A stretch of 64,000 bases of DNA from UBA2266 sp964406945 (GCA_964406945.1 CAYOTO010000002.1:93333-157332); one strand, 5' to 3'. Positions 35,339-43,972 are shown, counted from the first letter of the stretch. Notes: generated by a model not told the origin, from the sequence alone. Made by a program: numbers and translations.

Positions 35339-36811
35339 TCAATCGCGTTCAAACGCGCCGATGTCAGTCTTTCCAACGGGCACCTCGTTGCCGAGAAGGT
35401 CTCTTCGGCCATTATTGCCGATTTTAACACCTGCGTCTATGCACGGCGAACCAGCTTTCAATCCATATCCTCGCAGGGCGGCCATAGTTTTCAAATCAAT
35501 GTCGGTCCCTGCTCTGCCGGGCTGTCTAAACATGGGATCCGCTACCTTGGGTCTGGTGTCCGACTTATGGGGCACAATGTTGAAGTATAGATTATTGTGA
35601 AATGACGTGTCGATCCCGTCGGCGTTCCTGCCCCATTTCCCCCGGGACTCAAAGAAGAATATGTTGTTTTCGAAGAGCGTGTTGATGGGGGTTCTTCCTT
35701 CGGGAAAAACTGCGACATCAAGGTCCTTGCCTACAAAATGGGTATTGTTGTAGACGTGGATGCCGCTCGCTTGGCGGGCATTCTCAAAACCATAGAAGTA
35801 TATGCCCTCTTTGTCGTTCTGGCTAACGTTGTAACGTATGACCACGTTACGGTTTCGCCTCTTCATTATGCCGCAGAACCACATATTATCATGGCTGTAG
35901 TTGTATTGTATGAAGGTGTTCACACAGTTGTAATCGGCATCAAAACCGCCTCGATCACTCCCGTCATCGCCCACATTTCCGTACGCCTCATTGTGCTGGA
36001 TTCTGATCCCATCGGTATTGAAACAGAAGATGCTGTGCCCCGTATCGTACCGGCTGCTGTTGGCCAGTGTATTGTATTCATAGACGGCATCTTTGCTGAC
36101 GCGGGCAATTATGCTGTTGCGGCCGGTATGGTCGATGTAATTGCCCCCAACGTAAACTCTCGTCCACAAATAGTGAGAGATGGTATCATTCTCGCGAAAC
36201 TGGACCCGTCCGCAGGAAGAGGAGTTTCCAATTCCCACGCCTCCCACGCGGACTATTCGATTGTTGGTGATGCGAAGATCATCAATCACCGTGGACTCAA
36301 GGCCCTTTACATGGACATGGATTCCTCCGCGTCTTTTCCCGGCCACTTTCCCGTTAACATCGTGTACGTAGCAATCGTTTATGTAGATATGCTTGTATGT
36401 ACCCTCGGCTCCTTCCACCAGGACATAAACGCCGAATAACTGACCCTGGTCTTCATCAGTACCGTCGGTATTCGTGATTTCCAGGCCGTTGACTTCCCAG
36501 TATGACGGGTTTTGCAGAAACACTCCGGCGATGTGCTTGCCGTGGGCGTTGATTGCGGCCCTTTGTCCATACCCATAGCAATCAACTCTGATCGGGGCCT
36601 GCTCCGTGCCGTTACCCGAGGGGGCGAACATTCCGTCAAACTGCATTCCACGCTTGAAAACGATGCGATCTCCGGCCTGAAAGGCAGTCTTGCTCAGGGC
36701 GTCGAATCGCTCCTGCGAGTCGATACGGTACTCCCTGGCGACGCAGGCCGCCCATTGCAGCGCAAACAACAGAAGAAACGGGGCATACTTACGCTTGTGA
36801 TGTCTGGTCAT
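35339..36811 (-). CDS. Secreted right-handed parallel beta-helix protein
   Basis: A 490-residue exported protein: signal peptide (about 1-28), then a long beta-helix of the polysaccharide-lyase type with repeated N-rich turns (EVNGLEITNTDGTD, IRIQHNEAYGNVGDDGSD, NVVIRYNVSQNDKEGIYFYG). The end (AGSPCIDAGVKIGNNGRRDLLG, then GKTDIGAFE) is a common planctomycete C-terminal cap of such helices. The start at 36811 has a CAGG ribosome-like site about 8 bases upstream; ATG at 36817 is the alternative. Substrate unknown. Confidence 0.8.
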   Translation of the reverse strand: MTRHHKRKYAPFLLLFALQWAACVAREYRIDSQERFDALSKTAFQAGDRIVFKRGMQFDGMFAPSGNGTEQAPIRVDCYGYGQRAAINAHGKHIAGVFLQNPSYWEVNGLEITNTDGTDEDQGQLFGVYVLVEGAEGTYKHIYINDCYVHDVNGKVAGKRRGGIHVHVKGLESTVIDDLRITNNRIVRVGGVGIGNSSSCGRVQFRENDTISHYLWTRVYVGGNYIDHTGRNSIIARVSKDAVYEYNTLANSSRYDTGHSIFCFNTDGIRIQHNEAYGNVGDDGSDRGGFDADYNCVNTFIQYNYSHDNMWFCGIMKRRNRNVVIRYNVSQNDKEGIYFYGFENARQASGIHVYNNTHFVGKDLDVAVFPEGRTPINTLFENNIFFFESRGKWGRNADGIDTSFHNNLYFNIVPHKSDTRPKVADPMFRQPGRAGTDIDLKTMAALRGYGLKAGSPCIDAGVKIGNNGRRDLLGNEVPVGKTDIGAFERD

Positions 36812-37008
36812 AGTCATACCTGATTGAGTAAACACTTATTAACGTCGGCTGTTTCTTCGTCGGCAATTACGTGGAGGACAAACATCGGCGGGGTGCCATT
36901 ATCCGCGATGCCGCGATCAAAGATGGCATCATTGGCGGGATTTCATCTTGGGGCGGAACGATATTGCAAGGGTTGAAAACAGATGCAATTGCCTTGCATA
37001 CAAAGCAT

Positions 37009-37093
37009 TGCGAGCGAGAGGACTCGAACCTCCACTCCCGAAAGGGAACCAGGACCTAAACCTGGCGCGTCTGCCAAATTCCGCCACGCTCGC
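37009..37093 (-). tRNA. tRNA-Leu (anticodon UAG)
   Basis: An 85-base type II tRNA. The acceptor stem pairs GCGAGCG with CGCTCGC, the anticodon loop carries TAG between CCAGG and CCTGG arms, a long variable arm follows, and the T-loop reads GTTCGAGTC. The CCA end is not encoded. It begins 7 bases after the xseB stop on the same strand, so it may be cotranscribed with xseA-xseB. Confidence 0.96.
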
Positions 37094-37100
37094 GCAAAAA

Positions 37101-37421
37101 TCAGTCGTAAAGGCTGGCGAAACCTTCGTCTTCGTCGGCCTTGTCGTCGTCTTCGTCCGTATCGGCCTGATCATTACCGGCCTCTTGTTGGTCTTCGGCT
37201 TCTTCGGCCTGCTCCTCGGCTGATATCTTCTCAATCCGCTCCTCGGCCTGCTGAAGTATCTTCCTGCACCGCCTGATCAGTCCCATTCCACGCTCATACT
37301 TCTCCAGAGACTCCTGAAGCGCAACATCACCCTGCTCAATCTCGCCGACGATCCCCGTCAGTTCCTTGATCGCATCCTCGAATCCCAGCTTTTCAATATC
37401 CGTCTTCTTAGACCCTGCCAT
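37101..37421 (-). CDS. xseB: Exodeoxyribonuclease VII small subunit
   Basis: XseB joins XseA to form exonuclease VII, which degrades single-stranded DNA to short oligonucleotides. The 106-residue product has the usual family core of about 75 residues (GFEDAIKELTGIVGEIEQGD, LEKYERGMGLIRRCRKILQQ). It then continues with about 35 acidic residues (ADTDEDDDKADEDEGF) not normally present. The start is ATG at 37421, behind an AGAGG ribosome site. A terminator-like hairpin lies between this gene and xseA. Confidence 0.9.
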   Translation of the reverse strand: MAGSKKTDIEKLGFEDAIKELTGIVGEIEQGDVALQESLEKYERGMGLIRRCRKILQQAEERIEKISAEEQAEEAEDQQEAGNDQADTDEDDDKADEDEGFASLYD

Positions 37422-37436
37422 ACAGAACACACCTCT

Positions 37437-37465
37437 AAAAAAGCGGCGGACGGCGTTCGCCGCCG
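37437..37465 (-). terminator. Hairpin with T-run between xseA and xseB
   Basis: On the minus strand CGGCGG (60-65 end) pairs with CCGCCG (44-49 end), with two more CG pairs around one bulge, followed by six T at 37437-37442. It sits directly upstream of the xseB ribosome site and may attenuate xseB expression. Confidence 0.55.
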
Positions 37466-37571
37466 ATTGTTTTCATTTACCGTGCACTTTTTACCCGTCG
37501 AGCCCCTGACTCGCAACTAAATTCCGCTCATCTATTACAAGTTGCGACCCGGAGGCCAAAGTCTGCACAGA

Positions 37572-38993
37572 TCAACCTTTCTGACGTTTTACTTCGCTTT
37601 CTATGCACTGCTCTTCGGCCAGTTCGGTGATGATGGTGTCGCCTACTGCCGCATCATCCGCTTTCCGGACGACTTTGCCGGTCTTCTTGTTCGTGGTAAT
37701 GCTGTATCCTCTTTTCAGCACGGATTTCGGATTGAGTCCTGCGAGCATATTCTCTCTGGCGGTCAGTTCCAGTCGGCGGCGAGCCAGCACATCTTTGACG
37801 CCAGCACCCAAGGCAGCCTCCAGGTCGCATAAACGCACATTGCGTCTTTCAACCGATGCGGCCATCGCCCCGGCCATCTTTCGGTCCAGCTCCACCAGTT
37901 CGGCTCTTTTTGTCGCCATCAGCCGCGAAGGCTCGAGTTTCACAACCTGTTCGTAGCTGTCGCCCAACAGCCGTCTGGCCTGCTCAACTATCCCGCGCAT
38001 CGCTTCGGCCAGCCGCTGGGACAGTTCGTCCGCCCGCTGGCCCGCCTCCTGCACCATGACCAGCGGATTACGAAAGACCCAGCTCGCAAGAGCCTGTTCC
38101 AGCCGGGCGTCGGCCAATTGCAGTTTGCCGCTCGTAACCGCATTAAGCCTGTGGGCGCAATGCCGCAGCCTTCCCAGCACTTCACGTTTATCCGGAACAG
38201 CCACCATCCCGGCCTTGGTCGGCGTCGATGCCCGTGCATCCGCCACAAAATCGGCGATTGTGGTATCGACCTCGTGGCCGACTGCGCTTATAACCGGTAT
38301 CTGCGATGCAAATATCGCCCGGGCAACGACCTCCTCGTTAAAGGCCCACAAATCCTCCAGCGATCCTCCGCCGCGACCCACAATGAGTGTATCGAGTTCG
38401 AGCCGGTCGTTTCGGCGGTTTACATCCCGAATCGCCGCGGCAATGCTCTCGGCGGCCCCGGGCCCCTGCACGGATACGGGATACAGATACAACTTTACAA
38501 AAGGCCACCGGTTATGAACGCTGTCGGCGATATCGTGAACCGCAGCACCGGACTCGCTGGTCAGGATACCGATTCGCTCGGGAAACGCCGGGAGCGGTTT
38601 CTTGTGCTCATCCGCGAACAGCCCCTCTGTCTGCAGCTTTTTCACCATCTGCTCGTAAGCGAGCCGCAAGGCTCCGACGCCTTCGGGCTCTAGCTTTTCG
38701 ACATACAATTGATATCGGCCTCGGACCATGTAGACGTCCACATACCCGGTCGCGAGCACGGCCATACCGTTTTCCGGCTCGAATTTCACCTTCGAGAACC
38801 TGCTTGACCACATCATGCAGTCCAGCACGCCGCTCTCATCCTTAAGTGAAAAATAACAATGCCCGCTGGTAGGCCTTTTCCACCCGCTGATTTCGCCGCG
38901 AACCACCAGCGTACCCGGCAGCCGCTCCTGCAGAGCCGCCTTCACCAGCGAATTCACCTGACCAACGCTGTATATTCGAATCTGTTTTCCCAT
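37572..38993 (-). CDS. xseA: Exodeoxyribonuclease VII large subunit
   Basis: The 473-residue catalytic subunit of exonuclease VII. The N-terminal OB-fold begins IYSVGQVNSLVKAAL and includes GEISGWKRPTSGHCYFSLKD. The catalytic core has GILTSESGAAVHDI, the glycine-rich LIVGRGGGSLEDLWAFNEE and SAVGHEVDTTIADFVADARA, followed by a long helical region. Family length is normal (about 400-500). It has a promoter at 39003-39031 with only 9 bases between the -10 box and the ATG. Confidence 0.95.
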   Translation of the reverse strand: MGKQIRIYSVGQVNSLVKAALQERLPGTLVVRGEISGWKRPTSGHCYFSLKDESGVLDCMMWSSRFSKVKFEPENGMAVLATGYVDVYMVRGRYQLYVEKLEPEGVGALRLAYEQMVKKLQTEGLFADEHKKPLPAFPERIGILTSESGAAVHDIADSVHNRWPFVKLYLYPVSVQGPGAAESIAAAIRDVNRRNDRLELDTLIVGRGGGSLEDLWAFNEEVVARAIFASQIPVISAVGHEVDTTIADFVADARASTPTKAGMVAVPDKREVLGRLRHCAHRLNAVTSGKLQLADARLEQALASWVFRNPLVMVQEAGQRADELSQRLAEAMRGIVEQARRLLGDSYEQVVKLEPSRLMATKRAELVELDRKMAGAMAASVERRNVRLCDLEAALGAGVKDVLARRRLELTARENMLAGLNPKSVLKRGYSITTNKKTGKVVRKADDAAVGDTIITELAEEQCIESEVKRQKG

Positions 38994-39002
38994 AGCCTCG
39001 GC

Positions 39003-39031
39003 AGTATAACGCGGGTTTCCGAGACATTCAA
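39003..39031 (-). promoter_or_regulatory. Sigma70-type promoter for xseA, near-leaderless
   Basis: TTGAAT (39026-39031), 17 bases, TATACT (39003-39008) on the minus strand. The ATG at 38993 follows after 9 bases, leaving no room for a ribosome site. Confidence 0.55.
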
Positions 39032-39093
39032 CGGTTGCCAGGTACTCCGAGAAAAGAGATTTGCCCCGAATTAGACAAAACCTGAGAGTACGA

Positions 39094-39124
39094 AAAAGGG
39101 CCGTGAGGTGATTGCCTCACGGCC
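39094..39124 (-). terminator. Strong rho-independent terminator with no upstream gene
   Basis: On the minus strand a perfect 10-bp stem GGCCGTGAGG / CCTCACGGCC with a 6-base loop is followed by CTTTTT. A second small hairpin (CGCCA / TGGCG) lies just before it. No coding gene on the minus strand ends here, which suggests a short non-coding transcript from about 39305. Confidence 0.68.
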
Positions 39125-39305
39125 GCTGCGCCATCCTGGCGAGAAAAACCTGGGTTACACCTCCTTAACGTCAGGCACAGTTGTTAGAAAAAAATTACGC
39201 AACAAGGCAAAAAATTGCAGCATTTCGCAACGTGTCTCTCCCACGAAGCGCGCACGGCATTTGCAACGTTTATCGCCTCAACTGACGCAATTGGACAAAT
39301 AGACA
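39125..39305 (-). ncRNA. Candidate small RNA ending at the orphan terminator
   Basis: A perfect TATAAT lies at 39312-39317 on the minus strand and a strong terminator at 39094-39124, with no reading frame between them. The stretch contains AAGGAGGTG, a full match to the ribosome-binding consensus, without a following gene. No -35 box is evident, and the RNA matches no family I can name. Confidence 0.3.
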
Positions 39306-39330
39306 GCACACATTATAGGCCGTCTTTCAA

Positions 39331-40296
39331 GTGCGATTGCCATTTCCTTGGCAACCGTTGTGCGCCCGCAGCCTGACAGCCGCTGCTGTTGCGCTGATTG
39401 TTTTTGGTTCTAAAACGCAACTGTGCTACAATATTGCTATAGATGACGCTAATCTTTTGGGGGAATTGCCTGTCAACGCGTGCATAGAGACAATTGCGGT
39501 GATAGCCATATCCACTGCGGGCATATATCTGGGCCGTCGTGCATCACATCTGTCCGGATGCCGCTGGCTCCTGGTGTATGCATTTCCGCTGCTCATACTC
39601 GCGGCGCTGCTTATCGGCAGGTTCGGACACTCCATTTGTGAGGTCCCGTTTCTGACACAGATAGCCGCCAGCCGCGTAAAATTCGTACTCACTTCCCTTG
39701 CCGTGACCATGGGTTTGATTATGCCCCTGCCCCTACTGCCGCGCAGATGGGAAAGAATTGCGGTGACTGCGATTATGGTAGTGCTGTTGGCCTGGTTTAC
39801 CGTTCTGCCTTTTATCATGCCCGCTTTCATCGAGCATCGACTGGAGAAACTGCAGACCCGAATAACCGCCGACGGACTGTGTCTGCAATCGACCGCATAT
39901 ACTTGCGCGCCTGCAGCAGCGGTTACGGCCCTGAATCGCCTGGGCATAAAGGCCGAAGAGGGCCGGCTGGCAATCCGTGCGAGGACGACTCCGGTGACGG
40001 GAACGCTCCCTCAGAGTCTATCACTGGCGATGCGGGACCTTTACGCAAGCCGGGGCTTGACATGCCGTTATCGGCAATTCCATTCAATCGCCGACCTCGA
40101 AGACGCCGGTCTGACTCTGGCGGTGGTTAAGGACTCACTACTGAACGATCAATGCGTTACGATTCTCGATATTTCGCACGAAGCCGTAACGGTCGCCGAT
40201 CCCGCAATCGGCAAAATCGCGATTCCGAGAGACCGGTTCGAGTTGATGTGGAGGCATTCGGGAATAGTACTCGCCAGAACGACATCCGATCTCTGA
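39331..40296 (+). CDS. Membrane protein with C39-like peptidase domain
   Basis: A 321-residue protein starting with GTG. The first half holds about four hydrophobic helices (ending near residue 170). The second half resembles peptidase C39 domains, with the cysteine motif CLQSTAYTCAPAAAVTALN (about residues 184-202) and the late VADPAIGKIAIPRDRFELMW. In active C39 enzymes a histidine begins the strand before that segment; here the matching place reads DQCVTILDI and lacks it, so activity is doubtful. C39 domains usually cut leader peptides at double-glycine sites during export. The next gene starts 24 bases downstream. Confidence 0.62.
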   Translation: MRLPFPWQPLCARSLTAAAVALIVFGSKTQLCYNIAIDDANLLGELPVNACIETIAVIAISTAGIYLGRRASHLSGCRWLLVYAFPLLILAALLIGRFGHSICEVPFLTQIAASRVKFVLTSLAVTMGLIMPLPLLPRRWERIAVTAIMVVLLAWFTVLPFIMPAFIEHRLEKLQTRITADGLCLQSTAYTCAPAAAVTALNRLGIKAEEGRLAIRARTTPVTGTLPQSLSLAMRDLYASRGLTCRYRQFHSIADLEDAGLTLAVVKDSLLNDQCVTILDISHEAVTVADPAIGKIAIPRDRFELMWRHSGIVLARTTSDL

Positions 40297-40319
40297 CCGG
40301 AACCTGCTGGGCCGAATTG

Positions 40320-40973
40320 ATGGATAAGTATTCCAAATCATATGAAGTCGGGCGTCTGAATGCCGTGCGGCGTTTGTACCGCGAGATAGACTTCAAGGCG
40401 GATTGGCGCGTCGCGGACATAGGCAGCGGCGAAGGTTTTTACGCCGACATTATCAGTCCTGAAGTCGCCGAAGTTGTATGCATGGACGCCGCAGCCGACA
40501 AACTCGGACGCTGCAGAGACAAAGGGTACTCCACACTGCAACTGGACCTGAATCAGCCTCTGCCGCCTGACGACGAGTCCTTCGACTTTGTAAATGCACT
40601 TGAGATAATCGAGCATCTTGACGACCCATCGCACTTCCTCAAGGAAGTCCATCGTATATTGAAGCCCGGGGGCCGGCTGGTCCTTTCGACCATAAACAAA
40701 ACTTCGCCCGAAGGACTCAAAGGAAGATTACTGGCCGGTCTGGGCGGTTCTGAGTGGAACGCCTGGGATCCCACCCACAAACATATTTTCTCGTATGCGC
40801 AGGCCAGGCGCTACGTCAGCGAATTGTTTGAAATCACCGATTCTATCGGATACTACTACGGAGTGCATTCGAGGCGGATCCCATCGATTCCGGTGTTTGG
40901 GCGATGCGGTTTCTCCAGCCGCCTGCTGGCAAGATTCGGTTTCTGCACGCTGTTTCTGTGCCGCAGGAAATAA
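40320..40973 (+). CDS. Class I SAM-dependent methyltransferase
   Basis: A 217-residue cytoplasmic methyltransferase. Motif I, which binds S-adenosylmethionine, reads VADIGSGEGFYADII. The acidic residue of motif II is in VVCMDAAADKLG, and ALEIIEHLDDP and RILKPGGRLVLST are the later motifs. Acceptor unknown. The start is ATG at 40320; a longer frame from 40152 would overlap the preceding gene by 145 bases. It ends 12 bases before the convergent radical SAM gene. Confidence 0.85.
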   Translation: MDKYSKSYEVGRLNAVRRLYREIDFKADWRVADIGSGEGFYADIISPEVAEVVCMDAAADKLGRCRDKGYSTLQLDLNQPLPPDDESFDFVNALEIIEHLDDPSHFLKEVHRILKPGGRLVLSTINKTSPEGLKGRLLAGLGGSEWNAWDPTHKHIFSYAQARRYVSELFEITDSIGYYYGVHSRRIPSIPVFGRCGFSSRLLARFGFCTLFLCRRK

Positions 40974-40984
40974 GTGGACTCCCG

Positions 40985-41989
40985 TCAGGCGTTGCTGCGA
41001 TTCTTAACGGCGGCGGTCATAATGCTTCTGGTCCTGTTCACAATCGGCCGCCAGTCAAGAGGATACAACGGATTTGCCCATTCTCCCACGGGCTCGTCGC
41101 AATTTACGCAGTACTGGGGAAAATTACCTTCCACGTGTTGACGGCGCAGCTCCACCGCCGCCGGACCGTTCCATATCTGTTCCAGGCTCTGCTCCCGGAG
41201 ATTTCCCAGGACAAACTCCCCGTCGAAATCACTGAAGCACGGAACCACCGTGCCGTCCCAGAAAACCACAGCATACCGCCACAACCATTTGCACGGATAG
41301 ACTATATGCTTGCGTTCGGCGGGGCGGTAATTCGGGTCGATTCGGTCGAGTTCTACCGGCCATGTATTTAGTCGTTTGATATTGATATGAACCCTTCGGC
41401 CTTGCCACTGCCGACGATAAGCGTCGAGTTCCTCGTCGGTTTCTTTCATACGGATAACCTGGACGCTTACGACCGGCTTTTTAAAGCCGCCCTGAGCTTT
41501 CAAATCCAGGAAGCGCATTGCGTTGCCGACCGACTGCTCGAAGTCACCGTTTTTCCTGAGCTTTTTATAAGTCTGTTCGGTGGCGCCATCCAGAGACATT
41601 ATCATCTGGTCCAGGCCGCTCTCGAGGAGTTTTCGTGAGATATCCTCATTCAGCAGCATACAGTTAGTCGAAAGCCCCGCCTGCAAACCATGGGCGTGGC
41701 AGCACTCGATTATACGGTCAAGTTCCGGATGAAGCAGCGGTTCGCCGAACAGGTGAAGCCATACGATCGAAGTGAAATCTTCGGCTTCTTTTACGATCTT
41801 TTCGAACAGCGCAACGTCCATAAATCCTTTTTGGCGTTTCATCAACGGCCTCGGACACATGACGCAGTCGAGATTGCAGTGGTTGGTTGTTTCGACTGCA
41901 TAGACGGTGGGGCGATTGTCAAGAATCACCTTGCGTCTGTGGTACAGACGGTTCGTATTAAGGTCATTAAGGAGCCTTCTGACGTTCAT
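40985..41989 (-). CDS. Radical SAM/SPASM domain protein
   Basis: A 334-residue enzyme with the radical SAM 4Fe-4S ligands C38, C42 and C45 in NHCNLDCVMCPRP, the glycine-rich HLFGEPLLHPEL, and a C-terminal SPASM-like region with clustered cysteines (VVPCFSDFDGEFVLGNL, later YCVNCDEPVGEW). SPASM enzymes often modify peptides or prepare cofactors, but many of this exact type lie in surface-polysaccharide loci. The substrate is unknown. Encoded opposite to its neighbours. Confidence 0.85.
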   Translation of the reverse strand: MNVRRLLNDLNTNRLYHRRKVILDNRPTVYAVETTNHCNLDCVMCPRPLMKRQKGFMDVALFEKIVKEAEDFTSIVWLHLFGEPLLHPELDRIIECCHAHGLQAGLSTNCMLLNEDISRKLLESGLDQMIMSLDGATEQTYKKLRKNGDFEQSVGNAMRFLDLKAQGGFKKPVVSVQVIRMKETDEELDAYRRQWQGRRVHINIKRLNTWPVELDRIDPNYRPAERKHIVYPCKWLWRYAVVFWDGTVVPCFSDFDGEFVLGNLREQSLEQIWNGPAAVELRRQHVEGNFPQYCVNCDEPVGEWANPLYPLDWRPIVNRTRSIMTAAVKNRSNA

Positions 41990-42046
41990 TGTGCCACCTG
42001 CTCGTCCTGGCGCATTTATTATTGGAACTAACTACCCTGAATTAAA

Positions 42047-42075
42047 TTGACATTCTGCTAATCGCCTTCTAATGT
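42047..42075 (+). promoter_or_regulatory. Possible promoter for the glycosyltransferase gene
   Basis: A perfect TTGACA (42047-42052), a 17-base spacer and TAATGT (42070-42075; 3 of 6 matches). The start codon is at 42313. The rest of 41990-42312 holds no gene that I can support. Confidence 0.38.
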
Positions 42076-42312
42076 TCACTCTTATGATGGGATTACACTT
42101 TTAAGTATATCGACTTTTCGAGCGGCCTGGTAATTGCTTTTTCAATTAGAACAGTTGCAAAATACCGGATTTGGCGACTGTTTATTGAATAGAAACCCGG
42201 CTGACACCGATGTTTCTAACATCAGCCTTCCAAGGCCCATCTGCAGTGAGAGGTGGTACCGGTTCTGTATGAACGGCTGACAGTTGTAATTATCGGTGGA
42301 TGGTTCAGCATC

Positions 42313-43305
42313 ATGAGAATATCTGTTGTCATACCGATGAGAAACGAGGAATCTCACATCGGTGATCTTCTTGAAAGCCTCGCGGAGCAATCGCGTGCGC
42401 CCGACGAAATAGTTATCGTGGATGCCGGCTCTACGGACGAGTCGGCCGCAATCGTCGAGCAGTACCACAAGAGAGGATTGCCGATTAACCTGATCAAGAC
42501 CAGTGCGGCACTTCCGGGGCGCGCCAGAAATATCGGAATAGGAGCCGCAACAAACGAAATCGTCGCCCTGACCGACGCCGGCATGACGCTCGAGTCCGAC
42601 TGGCTCGAGGCGATTACCGCTCCTTTCGAGCAAGACGCCGAAGTTGAGGTTGTCTTCGGAGCATGCGGTTGCCATAGCAAAACGCTTTTCGAAAAATGTG
42701 TAGTCGTGGCACTGACGAATCGCAGAAAGAATTCTCAGAACAGGTACGTCATATTCCCCACTATTGCCTCTCTGGCTATTAAGAAGCAGGTATGGCAAAC
42801 GCACGGACCGTTACGGGAAAACCTTCGAGCCGGCGAAGACCGGATGTTTCTGGACCGTTTAAAGGAATGTGATAAAAAAGCGATTGTCGCCGATTACGCA
42901 CTTTCATTGTGGAGGCCGTGGCAGTCGATCCGCGAAGTGGTATTCCTGTCTTTTCGGTATGGAATATGCGACGGTTTGACGCTGTTCAAGTCATTCAGGC
43001 ACATCAGGCAGATTCTCGTAGTCGTTCTCTTTGTCGCGACGGTGGCGCTCAGTTTCCGTCAGATTGAATGGCTATGGGCCGTATTTGGAATCGCAGCTCT
43101 GAGCATAATCCCGGCTTTTTGCAGAAACCCGCGGGATTTCATGGCAACTGTAGGCAAACAACCGCTGGCCATACCGATCCTTATGTTCCTCGTGGCTGTT
43201 TCGTATATCACCGGCGGTGCCGGTTTTCTCGTGGGAACCATACAGAAGTCAGTGACCGCACCTGCCGCGATTGCCCCAATCGGTCAAAAGAAGCATGTTG
43301 CTTGA
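42313..43305 (+). CDS. Glycosyltransferase family 2, membrane-anchored
   Basis: A 330-residue GT-A fold transferase. The N-terminal motif is ISVVIPMRNEESHIGDLLES; nucleotide-sugar-binding aspartates lie in IVDAGSTDESAAI and ALTDAGMTLESDW. Three or four hydrophobic helices at the C-terminus (about 230-325) place it at the inner membrane. Probable role: adding a sugar to a lipid-linked or surface glycan. The start at ATG 42313 gives the usual N-terminus; the frame from 42253 adds 20 unsupported residues. Confidence 0.85.
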   Translation: MRISVVIPMRNEESHIGDLLESLAEQSRAPDEIVIVDAGSTDESAAIVEQYHKRGLPINLIKTSAALPGRARNIGIGAATNEIVALTDAGMTLESDWLEAITAPFEQDAEVEVVFGACGCHSKTLFEKCVVVALTNRRKNSQNRYVIFPTIASLAIKKQVWQTHGPLRENLRAGEDRMFLDRLKECDKKAIVADYALSLWRPWQSIREVVFLSFRYGICDGLTLFKSFRHIRQILVVVLFVATVALSFRQIEWLWAVFGIAALSIIPAFCRNPRDFMATVGKQPLAIPILMFLVAVSYITGGAGFLVGTIQKSVTAPAAIAPIGQKKHVA

Positions 43306-43311
43306 GTGCGT

Positions 43312-43353
43312 CCGGCCACAGCAGCTTTCTCGCCGGCTGTTATCCGGTTTTTT
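43312..43353 (+). terminator. Terminator of the glycosyltransferase gene
   Basis: A stem with ACAGC / GCTGT inside an outer CCGG / CCGG pairing is followed by six T, just after the stop codon at 43305. Confidence 0.5.
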
Positions 43354-43477
43354 GGACCGACCCCGCCCGAACAAGGCTTGCCCCACACATCCGTTCCAGC
43401 AATCTTTGTGAGTAGCCGGGCAATACTCTACCCAGTCCCTCGAAGTTGATCGTAAGGCCGAGCGGCGCGGATATTTC

Positions 43478-43506
43478 TTGCGAGATAACCATGGCGGGCT
43501 TACAAT
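43478..43506 (+). promoter_or_regulatory. Sigma70-type promoter for the PNPOx-family gene
   Basis: TTGCGA (43478-43483), 17 bases, TACAAT (43501-43506). The ATG at 43556 follows after 49 bases with an AAGGGAG ribosome site. This also rules out the longer frame that begins at 43478. Confidence 0.55.
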
Positions 43507-43555
43507 TTCCGAAAACCGGCTGTACTCACTACATGAGAACCTGAAGGGAGCAATT

Positions 43556-43972
43556 ATGAACAGAAAGGAAGTGTTCAATTTCATCACCGCCAATCCCTCT
43601 TTCGCACTTGCAACCACCGACGGCGACCGGCCAAGGGTCCGCACAATGCAGCTCGTTCGGGCCGACGACAACGGCATTATCTTTTCTACCGGCGCCGAAA
43701 AGGACGTCTGCAGACAACTTCGGACCAATCCCGCCGTCGAACTTTGCTTCTTCAGCCCCGAAAAGGGCATGCAGATCAGAATCACCGGCACCGCTGAACC
43801 GGTGGACGACCTCGACCTTAAAAAACAGATCGTAAAGGCCTTCCCCTTCCTCGAACCCTGGATCGAAGCCGCCGGCTACGATGTAATGGCGGTTTTCAGT
43901 GTCGTTAATGCGAAAGCCGCGCCCTGGACAATGGAAACAAACGAGCAGCCAAAACAATACATCGACCTTTGA
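43556..43972 (+). CDS. Pyridoxamine 5'-phosphate oxidase family protein
   Basis: A 138-residue split-barrel flavin-binding protein. The family pattern is visible in FALATTDGDRPRVRTMQL, IIFSTGAEKDVCRQLRTNP and VELCFFSPEKGMQIRITGTA. Members bind FMN, F420 or heme; this short type is usually annotated only at family level. An AAGGGAG ribosome site supports ATG 43556. Confidence 0.87.
   Translation: MNRKEVFNFITANPSFALATTDGDRPRVRTMQLVRADDNGIIFSTGAEKDVCRQLRTNPAVELCFFSPEKGMQIRITGTAEPVDDLDLKKQIVKAFPFLEPWIEAAGYDVMAVFSVVNAKAAPWTMETNEQPKQYIDL

Noticed and set aside
35738..36439. A 233-residue plus-strand frame
   Set aside because: It lies wholly opposite the beta-helix gene and consists of complement-type Val/Ile-rich sequence without motifs or a ribosome site.
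37009..37093. tRNA-Leu as an integration site for a genomic island
   Set aside because: No second copy of the tRNA 3' end, no integrase and no mobile genes were found in the window.
42142..42804. A 220-residue minus-strand frame
   Set aside because: It overlaps the glycosyltransferase gene in antisense and shows no family features.
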